Source of the DNA: an uncultured Phycisphaerales bacterium
GTDB lineage: Bacteria > Planctomycetota > Phycisphaerae > Phycisphaerales > UBA1924
NCBI GenBank assembly: GCA_937995595.1
Contig: CALKJW010000012.1
Coordinates: 1 to 64,000 of the forward strand
Length of the DNA stretch: 64,000 bases
Direction: 5' to 3'
Position numbers and translations under genes: made by a program
Notes under the pieces: generated by a model
Seen by the model: the letters and a program-made list of their open reading frames with translations, nothing else
Database searches by the model: none
Told to the model about the DNA's origin: nothing
Shown here: positions 43,397-51,631 of the stretch, piece by piece
Position numbering within the stretch: position 1 is the first letter of the stretch
Layout of the letters: each line of letters opens with the position of its first letter

Positions 43397-45085
43397 TCAC
43401 GCGCCGTACGACTCGCGGAACTTGGCCTCGGCGTCGACCCCGCCCACCAGCACCAGTTCGCTTCCCTGGTGCAGCATCACCGCCGGGCCGGGGTTGATGA
43501 CCTGCCCCTCGGGCGAGCGGACGGCGACGATCGTGCAGCCGGTCTTCTCGCGCACGCCGCTGTCGCCGATGGTCCGGCCCTCGAGCGCGGCGGGTACGGC
43601 GACGCGGAAGATGTCCAGCCCCTCGGCGATGGTCTGGATGCGGCTGCGCTTGAGCAGGTTGAAGATCGTGCTCGCGCCCATGTTGGCGTAACTCAGCACG
43701 TGGTCCGCGCCGGCGCGGTGCAGCGTCGCGACGTTGCGTTCGTGCGTGCAGCGGGAGATGATCTGGATGTCCTCGCGCAGGCGGCGGCAGTAGATTGTCA
43801 GGTAGATGTTGAGGCTGTCGTCGTGCGTGGTGATGATCACCGCCGGGGCCTTGCGGATGCCCGCGGCCTCGAGCACCTGCAGGCTCGCCGCGTCGCCGAC
43901 GATGGTGCGGTCCGGGTCGGTGACGCGGGCGCGGTCCTTCTCGACGACGCGGCAGTCGATGCCGCGGTCGCGCAGCGCGCCGGCCGTGGCGCGCCCGACG
44001 CGCCCGCCGCCGAGGATGACGGCCGGGTCGCCCGAGACGTTGTAGATGGCGAAGTGCTCGTCGTACACGTCGAGCTGGGACCTCGATCCGGCGAGCACGA
44101 GGATCGCGCTGTCGTGCACGACCATGTCGGGGCGGGCCAGTTCGAACCGACCGCGCTCCCACACCCCTACGACGCTGACGCCCAGTTCGCTCAGGTGGTT
44201 CTCGCGCAGCGACCTGCCCACCAGCGGCGTCCGCGCGACGCTGGCCTCGGCGATGAGCACGTCGTCGACCTCGGCCACCACGTGCGTCACCGCGTCGCCG
44301 CCGACGGTGCAGCGGGCCAGCGCCTGGCCCATGAGTTCGCTCAGCCGCAGGGCGTGCGACGCGCCGGCGCGGTGCAGGATGTCCACCGCCGCGGCGGAGT
44401 TGGCCGTGGCCACGATCGTGAGCGACGGCGCGACCGCGCGGGCCGTGAAGGTGATGTTGGTGTTCAGCGGGTCGCCCTGCGCTGTGACGAGCATCGCCGC
44501 GGCGGGCGCGCGGACGCGCTCGTAGGTCTCGGGGTCGTCCAGGTCCCCCACGACCACGCGCAGTCCGAGGTCGTGCAACTCCAGCGCGTCCTTGAGTTCC
44601 GGGACGATCAGGGCGTACTCGATCTCGGCCGCGGCCAGTTTGCGGATCAGCGCGGCCGACACGGGGTCGTTGTTGGTCAGCAGGACGTGCCCGCGCGTCT
44701 CGGGGGGCAGTTCGTGCGGCGCGCGGGCGGCGTGCTGGGCCTCCAGCCACGGCGCGTAGAAGAACCGGATGAACGTGAACGGGAGCATGATCAGCAGGAA
44801 GATCGTGCCCGAGAGCATGACCACCATCGAGAACACGCGCCCCAGGTCGCTCTTGAAGGCGATGTCGCCGTAGCCCAGCGTCGACATCGTCGTGAGCGTC
44901 CAGTAGAACCCGGTCACCCACGAGTGCTTCTGCCCCTCGTAGGCCATGATGAAGTGGAACAGCACGCTGTAGAGCACGATCAGGCCGATCAACGCGGCGA
45001 CGAACCGCGCCAGCGTGAGGATGTTGCGCTGGTAGGCCCGCTGCCTGAGGAAGAACGCGAACTGCGACGGCAGGTACTTCATCAC
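43397..45085 (-). CDS. Potassium channel with tandem RCK (TrkA) domains
   Basis: 562 residues. Two membrane helices (about 27-50 and 85-108) flank a pore loop with the K+ selectivity filter TMSTLGYGD (about 66-74). Two RCK units follow: the first (about 130-240) has lost the GxGxxG nucleotide loop (LLTNNDPVSAALI), while the second keeps it (VILGGGRVGRATAGAL, about 352-367), so ligand binding probably rests on the second. TrkA-C-like domains end each half. This is the MthK/GsuK-type layout, in which ligand binding to RCK gates the pore. The ligand is unknown. Confidence 0.9.
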   Translation of the reverse strand: MMKYLPSQFAFFLRQRAYQRNILTLARFVAALIGLIVLYSVLFHFIMAYEGQKHSWVTGFYWTLTTMSTLGYGDIAFKSDLGRVFSMVVMLSGTIFLLIMLPFTFIRFFYAPWLEAQHAARAPHELPPETRGHVLLTNNDPVSAALIRKLAAAEIEYALIVPELKDALELHDLGLRVVVGDLDDPETYERVRAPAAAMLVTAQGDPLNTNITFTARAVAPSLTIVATANSAAAVDILHRAGASHALRLSELMGQALARCTVGGDAVTHVVAEVDDVLIAEASVARTPLVGRSLRENHLSELGVSVVGVWERGRFELARPDMVVHDSAILVLAGSRSQLDVYDEHFAIYNVSGDPAVILGGGRVGRATAGALRDRGIDCRVVEKDRARVTDPDRTIVGDAASLQVLEAAGIRKAPAVIITTHDDSLNIYLTIYCRRLREDIQIISRCTHERNVATLHRAGADHVLSYANMGASTIFNLLKRSRIQTIAEGLDIFRVAVPAALEGRTIGDSGVREKTGCTIVAVRSPEGQVINPGPAVMLHQGSELVLVGGVDAEAKFRESYGA

Positions 45086-45176
45086 ACCGGCGGGCTCCCG
45101 CGCGGGGCGCGCTGCGCCCGCGGCGGGATGCTACCGGAAACCGCGCGCCACCGCCAGAACCGGTACGCCGCGCCGC

Positions 45177-47750
45177 TCATTCGGCGCGCGGCTCAACGCC
45201 CAGCAGGTGGCGCACCAGAAAGTCGGCCCGCCGCCGCCGGCCGTACGGCGTCTCCGCCGCGCCGTGCCCGACGCCGGGCATCACCAGCAGGTCGAAGTCC
45301 TTGTCGGCCTTGATGAGCGCGTTGGCCACCTGCATCGTCGACGCCGGGTCGACGTTCCGGTCCATCTCGCCGACGATCAGCAGCAGTTTTCCCGTCAGTT
45401 TGTGCGCGTTGGTGACGTTGGACTGCTCGGCGTAGTGCTCGCCGACCGGCCAGCCCATCCACGCCTCGTTCCACCAGATCTTGTCCATGCGGTTGTCGTG
45501 GCATCCGCAATCGGCGACCGCGACCGTGTAGAAGTCGCCGTGCGCGAGCAGCGCCCGCAGCGCGCTCTGCCCGCCCGCCGAGCCGCCGAAGATTCCCACG
45601 CGCGAAAGGTCCAACTCCGCGTGCGCCGCCGCCGCGGCACGTATCCACGCGATCCGGTCGGCGAACCCCGAGTCGCCCAGGTTCTTCCAGCACTCGTCGT
45701 GGAACGCCTTGTGCCGGTGCGCCGTGCCCATGCCGTCGATCTGCACCACGATGAACCCCAGTTCGGCGATGTCGTGCATCACGCCCATGTGCGCGGCGAA
45801 GGCCTTGGGCACGAACGCGCCGTGCGGCCCGGCGTAGATGTGCTCGACCACCGGGTACTTCTTCACGGCGTCGAAGTTCGTCGGCCGCACGATCACGCCG
45901 TGAATGTCGGTCCGCCCGTCGCGCCCCTTGGCGACAAACCGCTGCGGAGGCGCCCACGGCAGCGCGAGCAGGCCCGACCAGTCGGCGCGTTCCAGTCCGC
46001 ACACCAGCGAGCCCGTCTCCGCGCTGCGCAACTCGACCACCCCCGGCATGTCCACGCGCGAGAAGCGGTCGATCAGGTACCGACGGTCGGGCGAGAACTC
46101 GACCTCGTGCGTGCCGTCGCCCTCGGTCAGGATCGTGAGGCCCGCGCCGTCGAAGTCCACGCGCGCGAAGTGGATGAAGTAGGGATCCTGATCCGGGTGA
46201 ATCGCCCCGGCGCGGACCCAGACCCGGCGGTGGTCTTCGTCCACCCACTCGACGCCGCGCACGAGCCACTCGCCGCTGGTGATCGGCGAAACACGCGCCG
46301 GCTCGCCGCGCAGCACGCCGCGCTCGTTCACGAGGTAGAGGTGCCGCCACCCGCTGCGCTCCGACATCCAGACCGCCTCGCCGGTCTCCTCGACGCGGTG
46401 CAGGAACAGCGAGTTGACATAATCGACGAAGGTGTCCGGCGTTTCCTCGACGATCGTGCGTGCCGCGCCGTCTCGCGTCACGCCCACGAGGCGCAGCGCC
46501 TGATGGCCGCGCTGGTTGTAGACAAACGAGAACCCCGACGAGTCGGACGCCCACGCGAGGCGGTCGATCGACCACGGCGTGGCGAACAACTCGTCGGAGA
46601 CCGCGATCTCCTCGGCGCGCCGGGCGTCGAACAGCCGGGGCTTGGAGACCTCGATCACGTCGCCGGGCTTGAGGTAATCGAACGTGTGCAGGCGGGGCTG
46701 CACCCGGTCGGCGGGCGAGGACTCGACGAAACTCACGGGCCGCCGCTGCGCCGGCGTCTGCCACCGCACGACAAAGCGCGTCGAGTCCGGCGACCACACG
46801 ACCGGGCCGGCGTAGCCCGCCTCGGGCGTGCCGTTGGTCGTCAGCACGCGCTCGGTCCCGTCCCGCACCAGCACGACGTTGCGGTCGCGGATCAGCACGC
46901 GACTACGACCGTCGGGCGACGTGTCGCCCTCGCCGCCGCGCTGCGCGCGCCGGTCGCGCTCGCGCGGGCGCGGCTCGGTCGGTGCGGGCGCGCGCTCGTC
47001 CGCCGCGCCGTCGAGGACGATGACCGAGGGCAGGTCCGCCGCGGCCCCCTCGAAGAGCGTCGCCCCGCCCGCGCCGGTGATGCGCCAGCGGTGCCCGCCG
47101 AAGGTGTGCTGACGCCGCACGCCCCCCGGGGCGACCGCGCCGAAGGACCGTTGCTCGTCGCCGTTGAGCCAGAACAACTCGGCCGCGGCGTCGGTGCGGT
47201 TGGCGACGATGATCGCGGTGGACCTGCCCCGCCGGTCGCGCGGACCGGCGCGCTCAAGCAGGAACGCCCCGGCCTGTTCGACCGGCACCTCCTCCACCTC
47301 GCCCGTTTCGCGCCGCACGCGGAACACGCGCGCCTCGTCGCGCAGCAGCAGGTCGATCGCCGCGCCATCGACGTGCACGCGCTCGATGGGCAGGTTCGCC
47401 GCATCGATGTCGCGCCCCAGCGCCCGCGAAAGGCCCGCCGCGACCTGCGCGGCGTCGAACAACTCGCGCTTGTGCCCGGTCCGTGCGTCGACCTCGACAT
47501 ACCCGCGCCGGCCCCCGCCGCGCTCGACCACGTACCAGAGCGTGGTCGAGTCGGCCCACGTGACCTCGGAAACGGTGTTGACGACGCGCCCTTCGACGCG
47601 CTGACGCAGCGAAGCGGCACGCTCGTAATCGGCGCGTGTGCCCTGCGCCGGCGCTTGCGCGCCGGCCAGCAGCACGGCGCACGCGCCGACCAGCACGGCG
47701 AGCGCGGAGGGGTTGCGCGCCGAGGGCAACAAACGAAGCGAAGTGGTCAT
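45177..47750 (-). CDS. Exported S9-family peptidase (dipeptidyl peptidase IV-like)
   Basis: 857 residues. A signal peptide ends near AQAPAQG (residue about 36). A beta-propeller region (about 40-590) is followed by an alpha/beta-hydrolase domain with catalytic Ser724 in GIFGGSAGGQSA, Asp797 in VGEMDRNVDP and His829 in PGVGHGAAE. DPP IV/S9B enzymes remove N-terminal dipeptides. The insert DGAADERAPAPTEPRPRERD around residue 240-270 is disordered and charged. It is probably periplasmic or surface located, and together with the M1 peptidase at 51632 it fits extracellular peptide use. Confidence 0.92.
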   Translation of the reverse strand: MTTSLRLLPSARNPSALAVLVGACAVLLAGAQAPAQGTRADYERAASLRQRVEGRVVNTVSEVTWADSTTLWYVVERGGGRRGYVEVDARTGHKRELFDAAQVAAGLSRALGRDIDAANLPIERVHVDGAAIDLLLRDEARVFRVRRETGEVEEVPVEQAGAFLLERAGPRDRRGRSTAIIVANRTDAAAELFWLNGDEQRSFGAVAPGGVRRQHTFGGHRWRITGAGGATLFEGAAADLPSVIVLDGAADERAPAPTEPRPRERDRRAQRGGEGDTSPDGRSRVLIRDRNVVLVRDGTERVLTTNGTPEAGYAGPVVWSPDSTRFVVRWQTPAQRRPVSFVESSPADRVQPRLHTFDYLKPGDVIEVSKPRLFDARRAEEIAVSDELFATPWSIDRLAWASDSSGFSFVYNQRGHQALRLVGVTRDGAARTIVEETPDTFVDYVNSLFLHRVEETGEAVWMSERSGWRHLYLVNERGVLRGEPARVSPITSGEWLVRGVEWVDEDHRRVWVRAGAIHPDQDPYFIHFARVDFDGAGLTILTEGDGTHEVEFSPDRRYLIDRFSRVDMPGVVELRSAETGSLVCGLERADWSGLLALPWAPPQRFVAKGRDGRTDIHGVIVRPTNFDAVKKYPVVEHIYAGPHGAFVPKAFAAHMGVMHDIAELGFIVVQIDGMGTAHRHKAFHDECWKNLGDSGFADRIAWIRAAAAAHAELDLSRVGIFGGSAGGQSALRALLAHGDFYTVAVADCGCHDNRMDKIWWNEAWMGWPVGEHYAEQSNVTNAHKLTGKLLLIVGEMDRNVDPASTMQVANALIKADKDFDLLVMPGVGHGAAETPYGRRRRADFLVRHLLGVEPRAE

Positions 47751-47776
47751 GCCGCGATTGTTGACGTGCGGCGCGT

Positions 47777-49282
47777 TCAGGGGCCTGCTCCGCCCCCTCC
47801 CGCGCCACCGTCGCCCCCGCCCCCCGGGCCGCCGCCCCCCCCACCCCCGCCGCGACGGCGACGCCGACGCCTGCGGCGCCGCGGGCGTTCGCCCGCGCCC
47901 TCGCCGCCGTCGCCGCCCGGTCCATCGCCCGGCGCGACGCGCTCGCCACGCCCGGCGTCGGACGCGCCTTCGAACGACACGCCCTCGCCTTCACCATCTG
48001 GACCGTCGTCAAGGTCCGGCGCGCTGCCTCGGGGCTCGGCGGCTCCCGTTCCCGCGGCGTCGGGGCGCGCGTCGCGGTCGCGGCCGCGCCGTCTGCGCCG
48101 GCGACGCCGCTCGGTCTGACCCTCCGCGCCGATCGGCTGATCGGGAGCGACTTCGCCCGAGTCGCCGCGCATGGCGGGCTCAGTGGGCGCTTCGCGCTCG
48201 GGGCGCGCCGCCTGCGGCGGGCCGGCGCGCATCGGCGAACGGTCGGGCCCGGCGCGACGGGGCTCGCCCGGCCGCGCGCCCATCGGCCCGCGCGCGCCGG
48301 GCGCCGGGCCGAACCCCGGCGGCGGAGGGGGAGGGGGCGGCGTCTCGCCGTCCGTGATCAGGTTCTCGACCGGCACGGCCACGTCCTCGCCGCTGGAGTC
48401 CAGCCGGACCAGCACCAGTTGGGTGAGGATCTGGCTGTCCAGGACCGTCGCCCACCCGTCGGGCGTCTTGACGCGGGTCTTCTTCTTGGGCAGGCGGGCG
48501 CGCAACTCGTCGTAGGTCTGGTCCTCGTAGCGCAGGCAGCACATCAGCCGCCCGCAGCGGCCGGAGATCTTCAGCGGGTCGAGCGTGGCCTTCTGGATCT
48601 TGGCCGACTTCATGGAGATGGGCTTGAGCACCTTGAGGAACTGCTTGCAGCAGCAGTGCTGGCCGCACTTCTCGTAGTCGGCGACCAGGCGCGACTCGTC
48701 GCGCGCGCCGACCTGCCGCATCTCGATGCGCGTGCGGTGCTCGGCCGCGAGTTGCGCGACCAGTTCGCGGAAGTCGACCCGCTCCTCGGAGGTGAAGTAG
48801 AACGTGATGCGCTCGCCGCCCAGCAGCGGCTCGGCGTCGACGACCTTCATCGGCAGGTTGAGCGCGCGCGCCAGGAGGTTGGCGCTGCGGGCCATCTGCA
48901 CGCGCGACTCGTCGATGGCGCGCTGCCGCGCGAGGTCCTCGGCCGTCGCCAGCCGCAGCACGCGCCCCTGGTTGAAGAACGGGTAGTCGCGCCCGCCCGA
49001 GTTCTCGATATACTCGAGCATCTCCTTGCGCGTGATGCTCTTGGAGCAGCCGGCGTTGGGGCAGGTGCTGGTGAGCATCTCGGCCAGTTCGGTCCCGCGG
49101 TGCGTGCGGACCACGAACCTGCTCCCGCACCCCGGCTTGGCGTCGCCCGAGTACGGGAACTCGCCGATCATGCGCATCGCGCCGAAGCGCACGACGATCG
49201 ACGTCGGCGGCTTCAGACGCTCGTAGATCTTCCGGTCTTCCTCGAGGTCGGCCTCGAACTGCGGCAACGGATGGATGGGCAT
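47777..49282 (-). CDS. RicT/PSP1-domain protein with long Arg/Gly-rich tail
   Basis: 501 residues. About 1-320 is a RicT (YaaT)/PSP1-type protein. The cysteine cluster CGQHCCCKQF and CGRLMCCLRYE, typical of the iron-sulfur-binding part of RicT, is complete, and an extra cluster CPNAGC lies near residue 75. In Bacillus the RicAFT complex stimulates RNA maturation by RNase Y. From about 330 to the end the protein is disordered: polyproline, then blocks RRRRRRRRGRDRD and RRRRRRRRRR followed by poly-Gly. The basic tail is unlike Bacillus RicT and resembles RNA-binding RGG-type tails, which fits an RNA-processing role. The start gives MPIHPLPQFEADLEED. Confidence 0.85.
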   Translation of the reverse strand: MPIHPLPQFEADLEEDRKIYERLKPPTSIVVRFGAMRMIGEFPYSGDAKPGCGSRFVVRTHRGTELAEMLTSTCPNAGCSKSITRKEMLEYIENSGGRDYPFFNQGRVLRLATAEDLARQRAIDESRVQMARSANLLARALNLPMKVVDAEPLLGGERITFYFTSEERVDFRELVAQLAAEHRTRIEMRQVGARDESRLVADYEKCGQHCCCKQFLKVLKPISMKSAKIQKATLDPLKISGRCGRLMCCLRYEDQTYDELRARLPKKKTRVKTPDGWATVLDSQILTQLVLVRLDSSGEDVAVPVENLITDGETPPPPPPPPGFGPAPGARGPMGARPGEPRRAGPDRSPMRAGPPQAARPEREAPTEPAMRGDSGEVAPDQPIGAEGQTERRRRRRRRGRDRDARPDAAGTGAAEPRGSAPDLDDGPDGEGEGVSFEGASDAGRGERVAPGDGPGGDGGEGAGERPRRRRRRRRRRGGGGGGGGPGGGGDGGAGGGGAGP

Positions 49283-49485
49283 GGTGATCGGCGGTGCGGG
49301 GTGCGCAGCGCGGCACGCGGCGGTGACCGCCCGGCTGCGCGCGGGGTTGACGCCGGCGAGGGGTGGGTTCCGACGCCGCGGCCGGCCCGCCGCGTCGGCT
49401 CAAGACGCACCGATCACGGGCCGGAGACGGCCCGTGGCAGAATGGTACACGATCACCGGGTCGCGCGAAAGAACCCGCCGCGGCG

Positions 49486-49830
49486 TCAGCGCCGGCCCGT
49501 GCCGATGCGCTTGCCGATGGCGAACAGGTCCTTGACGTCGTAGACGCCGAGCAGTTCCAGTCGGTTCTGGTTCTGGATGCGGTAGGCGAACAACTGCTCG
49601 CCGCGACCGTCGAGCACCGCCAGCACGTCGTCGCTGCCGGAGTTGAAGGTCAGGGTGGTGTAGTCGCCAACGCGCGAGACCACGTCGGCGCGTGCCACGG
49701 ACGCGCCCCAGAGGCGGTCGCCGGCAAGCCTCCCGGCCTGCACGACGACGAGCGCGGCGAGGACGAACGCGCTGGCCCACAGCCCGGCCGTCGCCAACGA
49801 AACCCGCTGAGTCTGTGTCGGGGTGTTCAT
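49486..49830 (-). CDS. Small membrane-anchored protein, paralogue of its neighbour
   Basis: 114 residues: one N-terminal helix (about 12-34) and an exported domain with VVSRVGDYTTLTFNSGSDDV, LAVLDGRGEQLFAYRI and NRLELLGVYDVKDLF. The pattern (YTT/M, LxVLD/LLDS, EQL/QEL, QNxLELLG) is shared with the gene just upstream, so the two are tandem duplicates. No function is known to me. The start follows a purine-rich stretch containing GGAGA. Confidence 0.7.
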   Translation of the reverse strand: MNTPTQTQRVSLATAGLWASAFVLAALVVVQAGRLAGDRLWGASVARADVVSRVGDYTTLTFNSGSDDVLAVLDGRGEQLFAYRIQNQNRLELLGVYDVKDLFAIGKRIGTGRR

Positions 49831-49848
49831 GGGTGTGTCTCCGGTGCT

Positions 49849-50187
49849 TCAGCGCGGCGCGGCGAGTCGGCGGCCGTCGTCGACGAGGCTGCGCAGGCCC
49901 AGCGGCGTGAACTCGTTGCGGTTGCGGTTCCACTCCAGCGCGAGCAGTTCCTGGTTCGCGCTGTCGAGCAGGTACACCATGTTGGCCGTGCCGCCCTGGT
50001 AGCGGCCCGAAACCATCGTGTAGTCGCCGCGCCCGCGCTGCGCCGCAGCGCCCGCGCCGCCGCCCGGCTGCGCGCCCGCCTGTGACTGCACGCCCGCGAC
50101 GGTCAGCACGGCCAGCGCCGCCAGCAACACCGCGTTCGCGGCGATCAACCGGACCGGGACAACCGGCCGTTCGCTCTGTGGGTTCAT
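49849..50187 (-). CDS. Small membrane-anchored protein, first of tandem pair
   Basis: 112 residues from the ATG at 50187, which has AGGAG 6-8 bases upstream; a longer frame to 50235 lacks this. A membrane helix at about 14-34 is followed by a Gly/Ala-rich linker and YTMVSGRYQGGTANMVYLLD, then NQELLALEWNRNRNEFTPLG. It is paralogous to the next gene (18 bases apart), and the pair is probably co-transcribed. Both look like beta-sheet domains displayed outside the cytoplasmic membrane. Confidence 0.7.
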   Translation of the reverse strand: MNPQSERPVVPVRLIAANAVLLAALAVLTVAGVQSQAGAQPGGGAGAAAQRGRGDYTMVSGRYQGGTANMVYLLDSANQELLALEWNRNRNEFTPLGLRSLVDDGRRLAAPR

Positions 50188-50314
50188 CGGCGTCTCCTGT
50201 GTGAGAGAGCGGCGGAGAGCGGCGAGACAGGTCACACCATGCGGGGCGGCCCTGCGCGGTCGTGCACGAGTTGCCGCACTTCCGACCCCCGCGATCCGCC
50301 TTCCAAACTTCGAA

Positions 50315-50569
50315 TCAGTCCTGGTGGCCGCGCTTGCTGGGAATGAGGTTCACCGCGACCGTCGCGCCGACCAGCACGATGCCCAGCAGCATCGGCATCA
50401 CGATCCCGTCGGTCTTGGCCTGACCGGGGACGGGGGGCTCGAGTTTCTCCTGGGCGGCACGGCGACCGCCGGTCGTCGGCTGCGCGGCGGCCTCGCCGGC
50501 GAGAAGCAGCAGGCCCGACGCCAGCGCAAGCCCGGCGACGACCATCGAGTGTCTGGCAAATCGCTTCAT
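50315..50569 (-). CDS. Small exported membrane protein, unknown function
   Basis: 84 residues. A signal peptide (MKRFARHSMVVAGLALASGL to AAAQ) is followed by a polar segment and a second helix (VMPMLLGIVLVGATVAVNLIP) ending in a short basic tail. There is no recognised domain. Its ATG overlaps the stop of the HYExAFE gene by 4 bases, so the two are translationally coupled. Confidence 0.7.
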   Translation of the reverse strand: MKRFARHSMVVAGLALASGLLLLAGEAAAQPTTGGRRAAQEKLEPPVPGQAKTDGIVMPMLLGIVLVGATVAVNLIPSKRGHQD

Positions 50570-51210
50570 CTGGACCAACCTCCGATCACGGGTTCTGGCG
50601 CGGCGACCCACGAAGCCAGCGCGGGCGCTTCGGGGCCGACGTCCGCCGACCCGCCGGGATGGTACGCCCCGGACGCCGTCCCGCCGCACAGACCGAACGC
50701 CTGCCCGACAAACGGGTGGCTGATGCGTGCGAACTCGCGCGACGGCACGTCCACGGTACGCCAGCGGGCGCTTCGCAGTTTCATGAGCCGCGCGTAGTCG
50801 GTCACGCGCACCGCCCGCAGCGCGTACCACTGCTCCTGGTGCTCGATGACCTCCTGGAACAGCGCGTCGGCGGGTTGCTCGGCCCACCAGTACATGAACA
50901 CGAACGCGGCCTCGAACCCCGGGCCGAAGAGCCCCTCCCAACGGCGCAGCGACTCCACGTCGTCGAGCGTGACCCACGACTCCAGGCGCGTGCCGCGTCC
51001 CGAGACGCGCCGGCCCTTGACGTCCACGAGCAGGTTGCCCGCCTCGCCGTAGATGACAAAGTCGAAGGACTTGAGCGCGGGGTCGATATCCGCCGCGCCC
51101 GCCCGCGGCAGCAGCGTCTTGCGGGCCTCGTCGACCGCGACATACGGGACGCGCCGCGCCCGCAGGAAGCGCTCGAACGCGCGGTCGTAATGGTCGCGCC
51201 TGTGCGCCAT
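50566..51210 (-). CDS. HYExAFE-family protein with PDDEXK-like nuclease motif
   Basis: 214 residues from the ATG at 51210. The N-terminus HYDRAFE (7-13) is a variant of the planctomycete HYExAFE signature, followed by FLRARRVPYVAVDEARK. Asp50 in LKSFDFVIYG and Asp63-Val-Lys65 in LLVDVKGRR resemble the D...(D/E)xK core of PDDEXK nucleases (inference). A TACGCT hexamer 7 bases before the start with TTGTGG 17 bases further upstream makes a plausible promoter; the alternative GTG at 51279 is less likely. It is coupled to a small membrane protein gene. The family's function is unknown to me. Confidence 0.7.
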   Translation of the reverse strand: MAHRRDHYDRAFERFLRARRVPYVAVDEARKTLLPRAGAADIDPALKSFDFVIYGEAGNLLVDVKGRRVSGRGTRLESWVTLDDVESLRRWEGLFGPGFEAAFVFMYWWAEQPADALFQEVIEHQEQWYALRAVRVTDYARLMKLRSARWRTVDVPSREFARISHPFVGQAFGLCGGTASGAYHPGGSADVGPEAPALASWVAAPEPVIGGWSR

Positions 51211-51217
51211 GCGGCGC

Positions 51218-51246
51218 AGCGTACCAACCACCACGAGGGCCCACAA
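51218..51246 (-). promoter_or_regulatory. Promoter TTGTGG-17-TACGCT, 7 bases before ATG
   Basis: On the minus strand TTGTGG (51246-51241), 17 bases, then TACGCT (51223-51218) and the ATG at 51210. It has the leaderless layout with a recognisable -35. Confidence 0.5.
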
Positions 51247-51334
51247 GCGAGCCACGGGTCCGCGCGGGTCCACGATCATCCACGTGAAACCGCCGCGGCG
51301 GTATTCTCAACAACCCTTCGAAAGGACACGCCCC

Positions 51335-51619
51335 ATGCCCTGCCTGGTCGCCGCCATCGCCTTCTTCTTCCCGCGCCTGGCGATCATCCTGCTCGCGATC
51401 TTCTCCGACTACATCGGCAGGGCCTTCAACGGCGAGTGGCTCTGGCCCGTGCTGGGCTTCTTCTTCATGCCCTACACGCTGCTGGCCTACGCCTTTGCCC
51501 AGAACCACGGCGGCGGGGTGCACGGCCTGCACCTGGTGCTGGTCATCGTCGCGGTGCTGCTGGACCTCGGGGTCATCGGGGGCGGGGCCGACTCGTCGCG
51601 CAAGTGGCTCCAGGAGTGA
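51335..51619 (+). CDS. Small integral membrane protein, unknown function
   Basis: 94 residues, almost entirely three hydrophobic helices (about 2-22, 35-55 and 66-84), ending in a short polar SSRKWLQE. AAAGGA lies 8-13 bases before the ATG and TATTCT at 51302-51307 is a plausible -10. The sequence IAFFFPRLAIILLAIFSDYI resembles small uncharacterised bacterial membrane proteins, but no function can be given. It is convergent with the M1 peptidase gene. Confidence 0.72.
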   Translation: MPCLVAAIAFFFPRLAIILLAIFSDYIGRAFNGEWLWPVLGFFFMPYTLLAYAFAQNHGGGVHGLHLVLVIVAVLLDLGVIGGGADSSRKWLQE

Positions 51620-51631
51620 GCTCGCCGCGCA

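Noticed and set aside
42120..44921. 933-codon minus-strand open frame
   Set aside because: A frame-shifted shadow of the channel and OsmC genes; the true frames contain the selectivity filter and redox cysteines.
45207..48119. 970-codon plus-strand open frame
   Set aside because: Antisense to the S9 peptidase and RicT genes; composition only, no motif.
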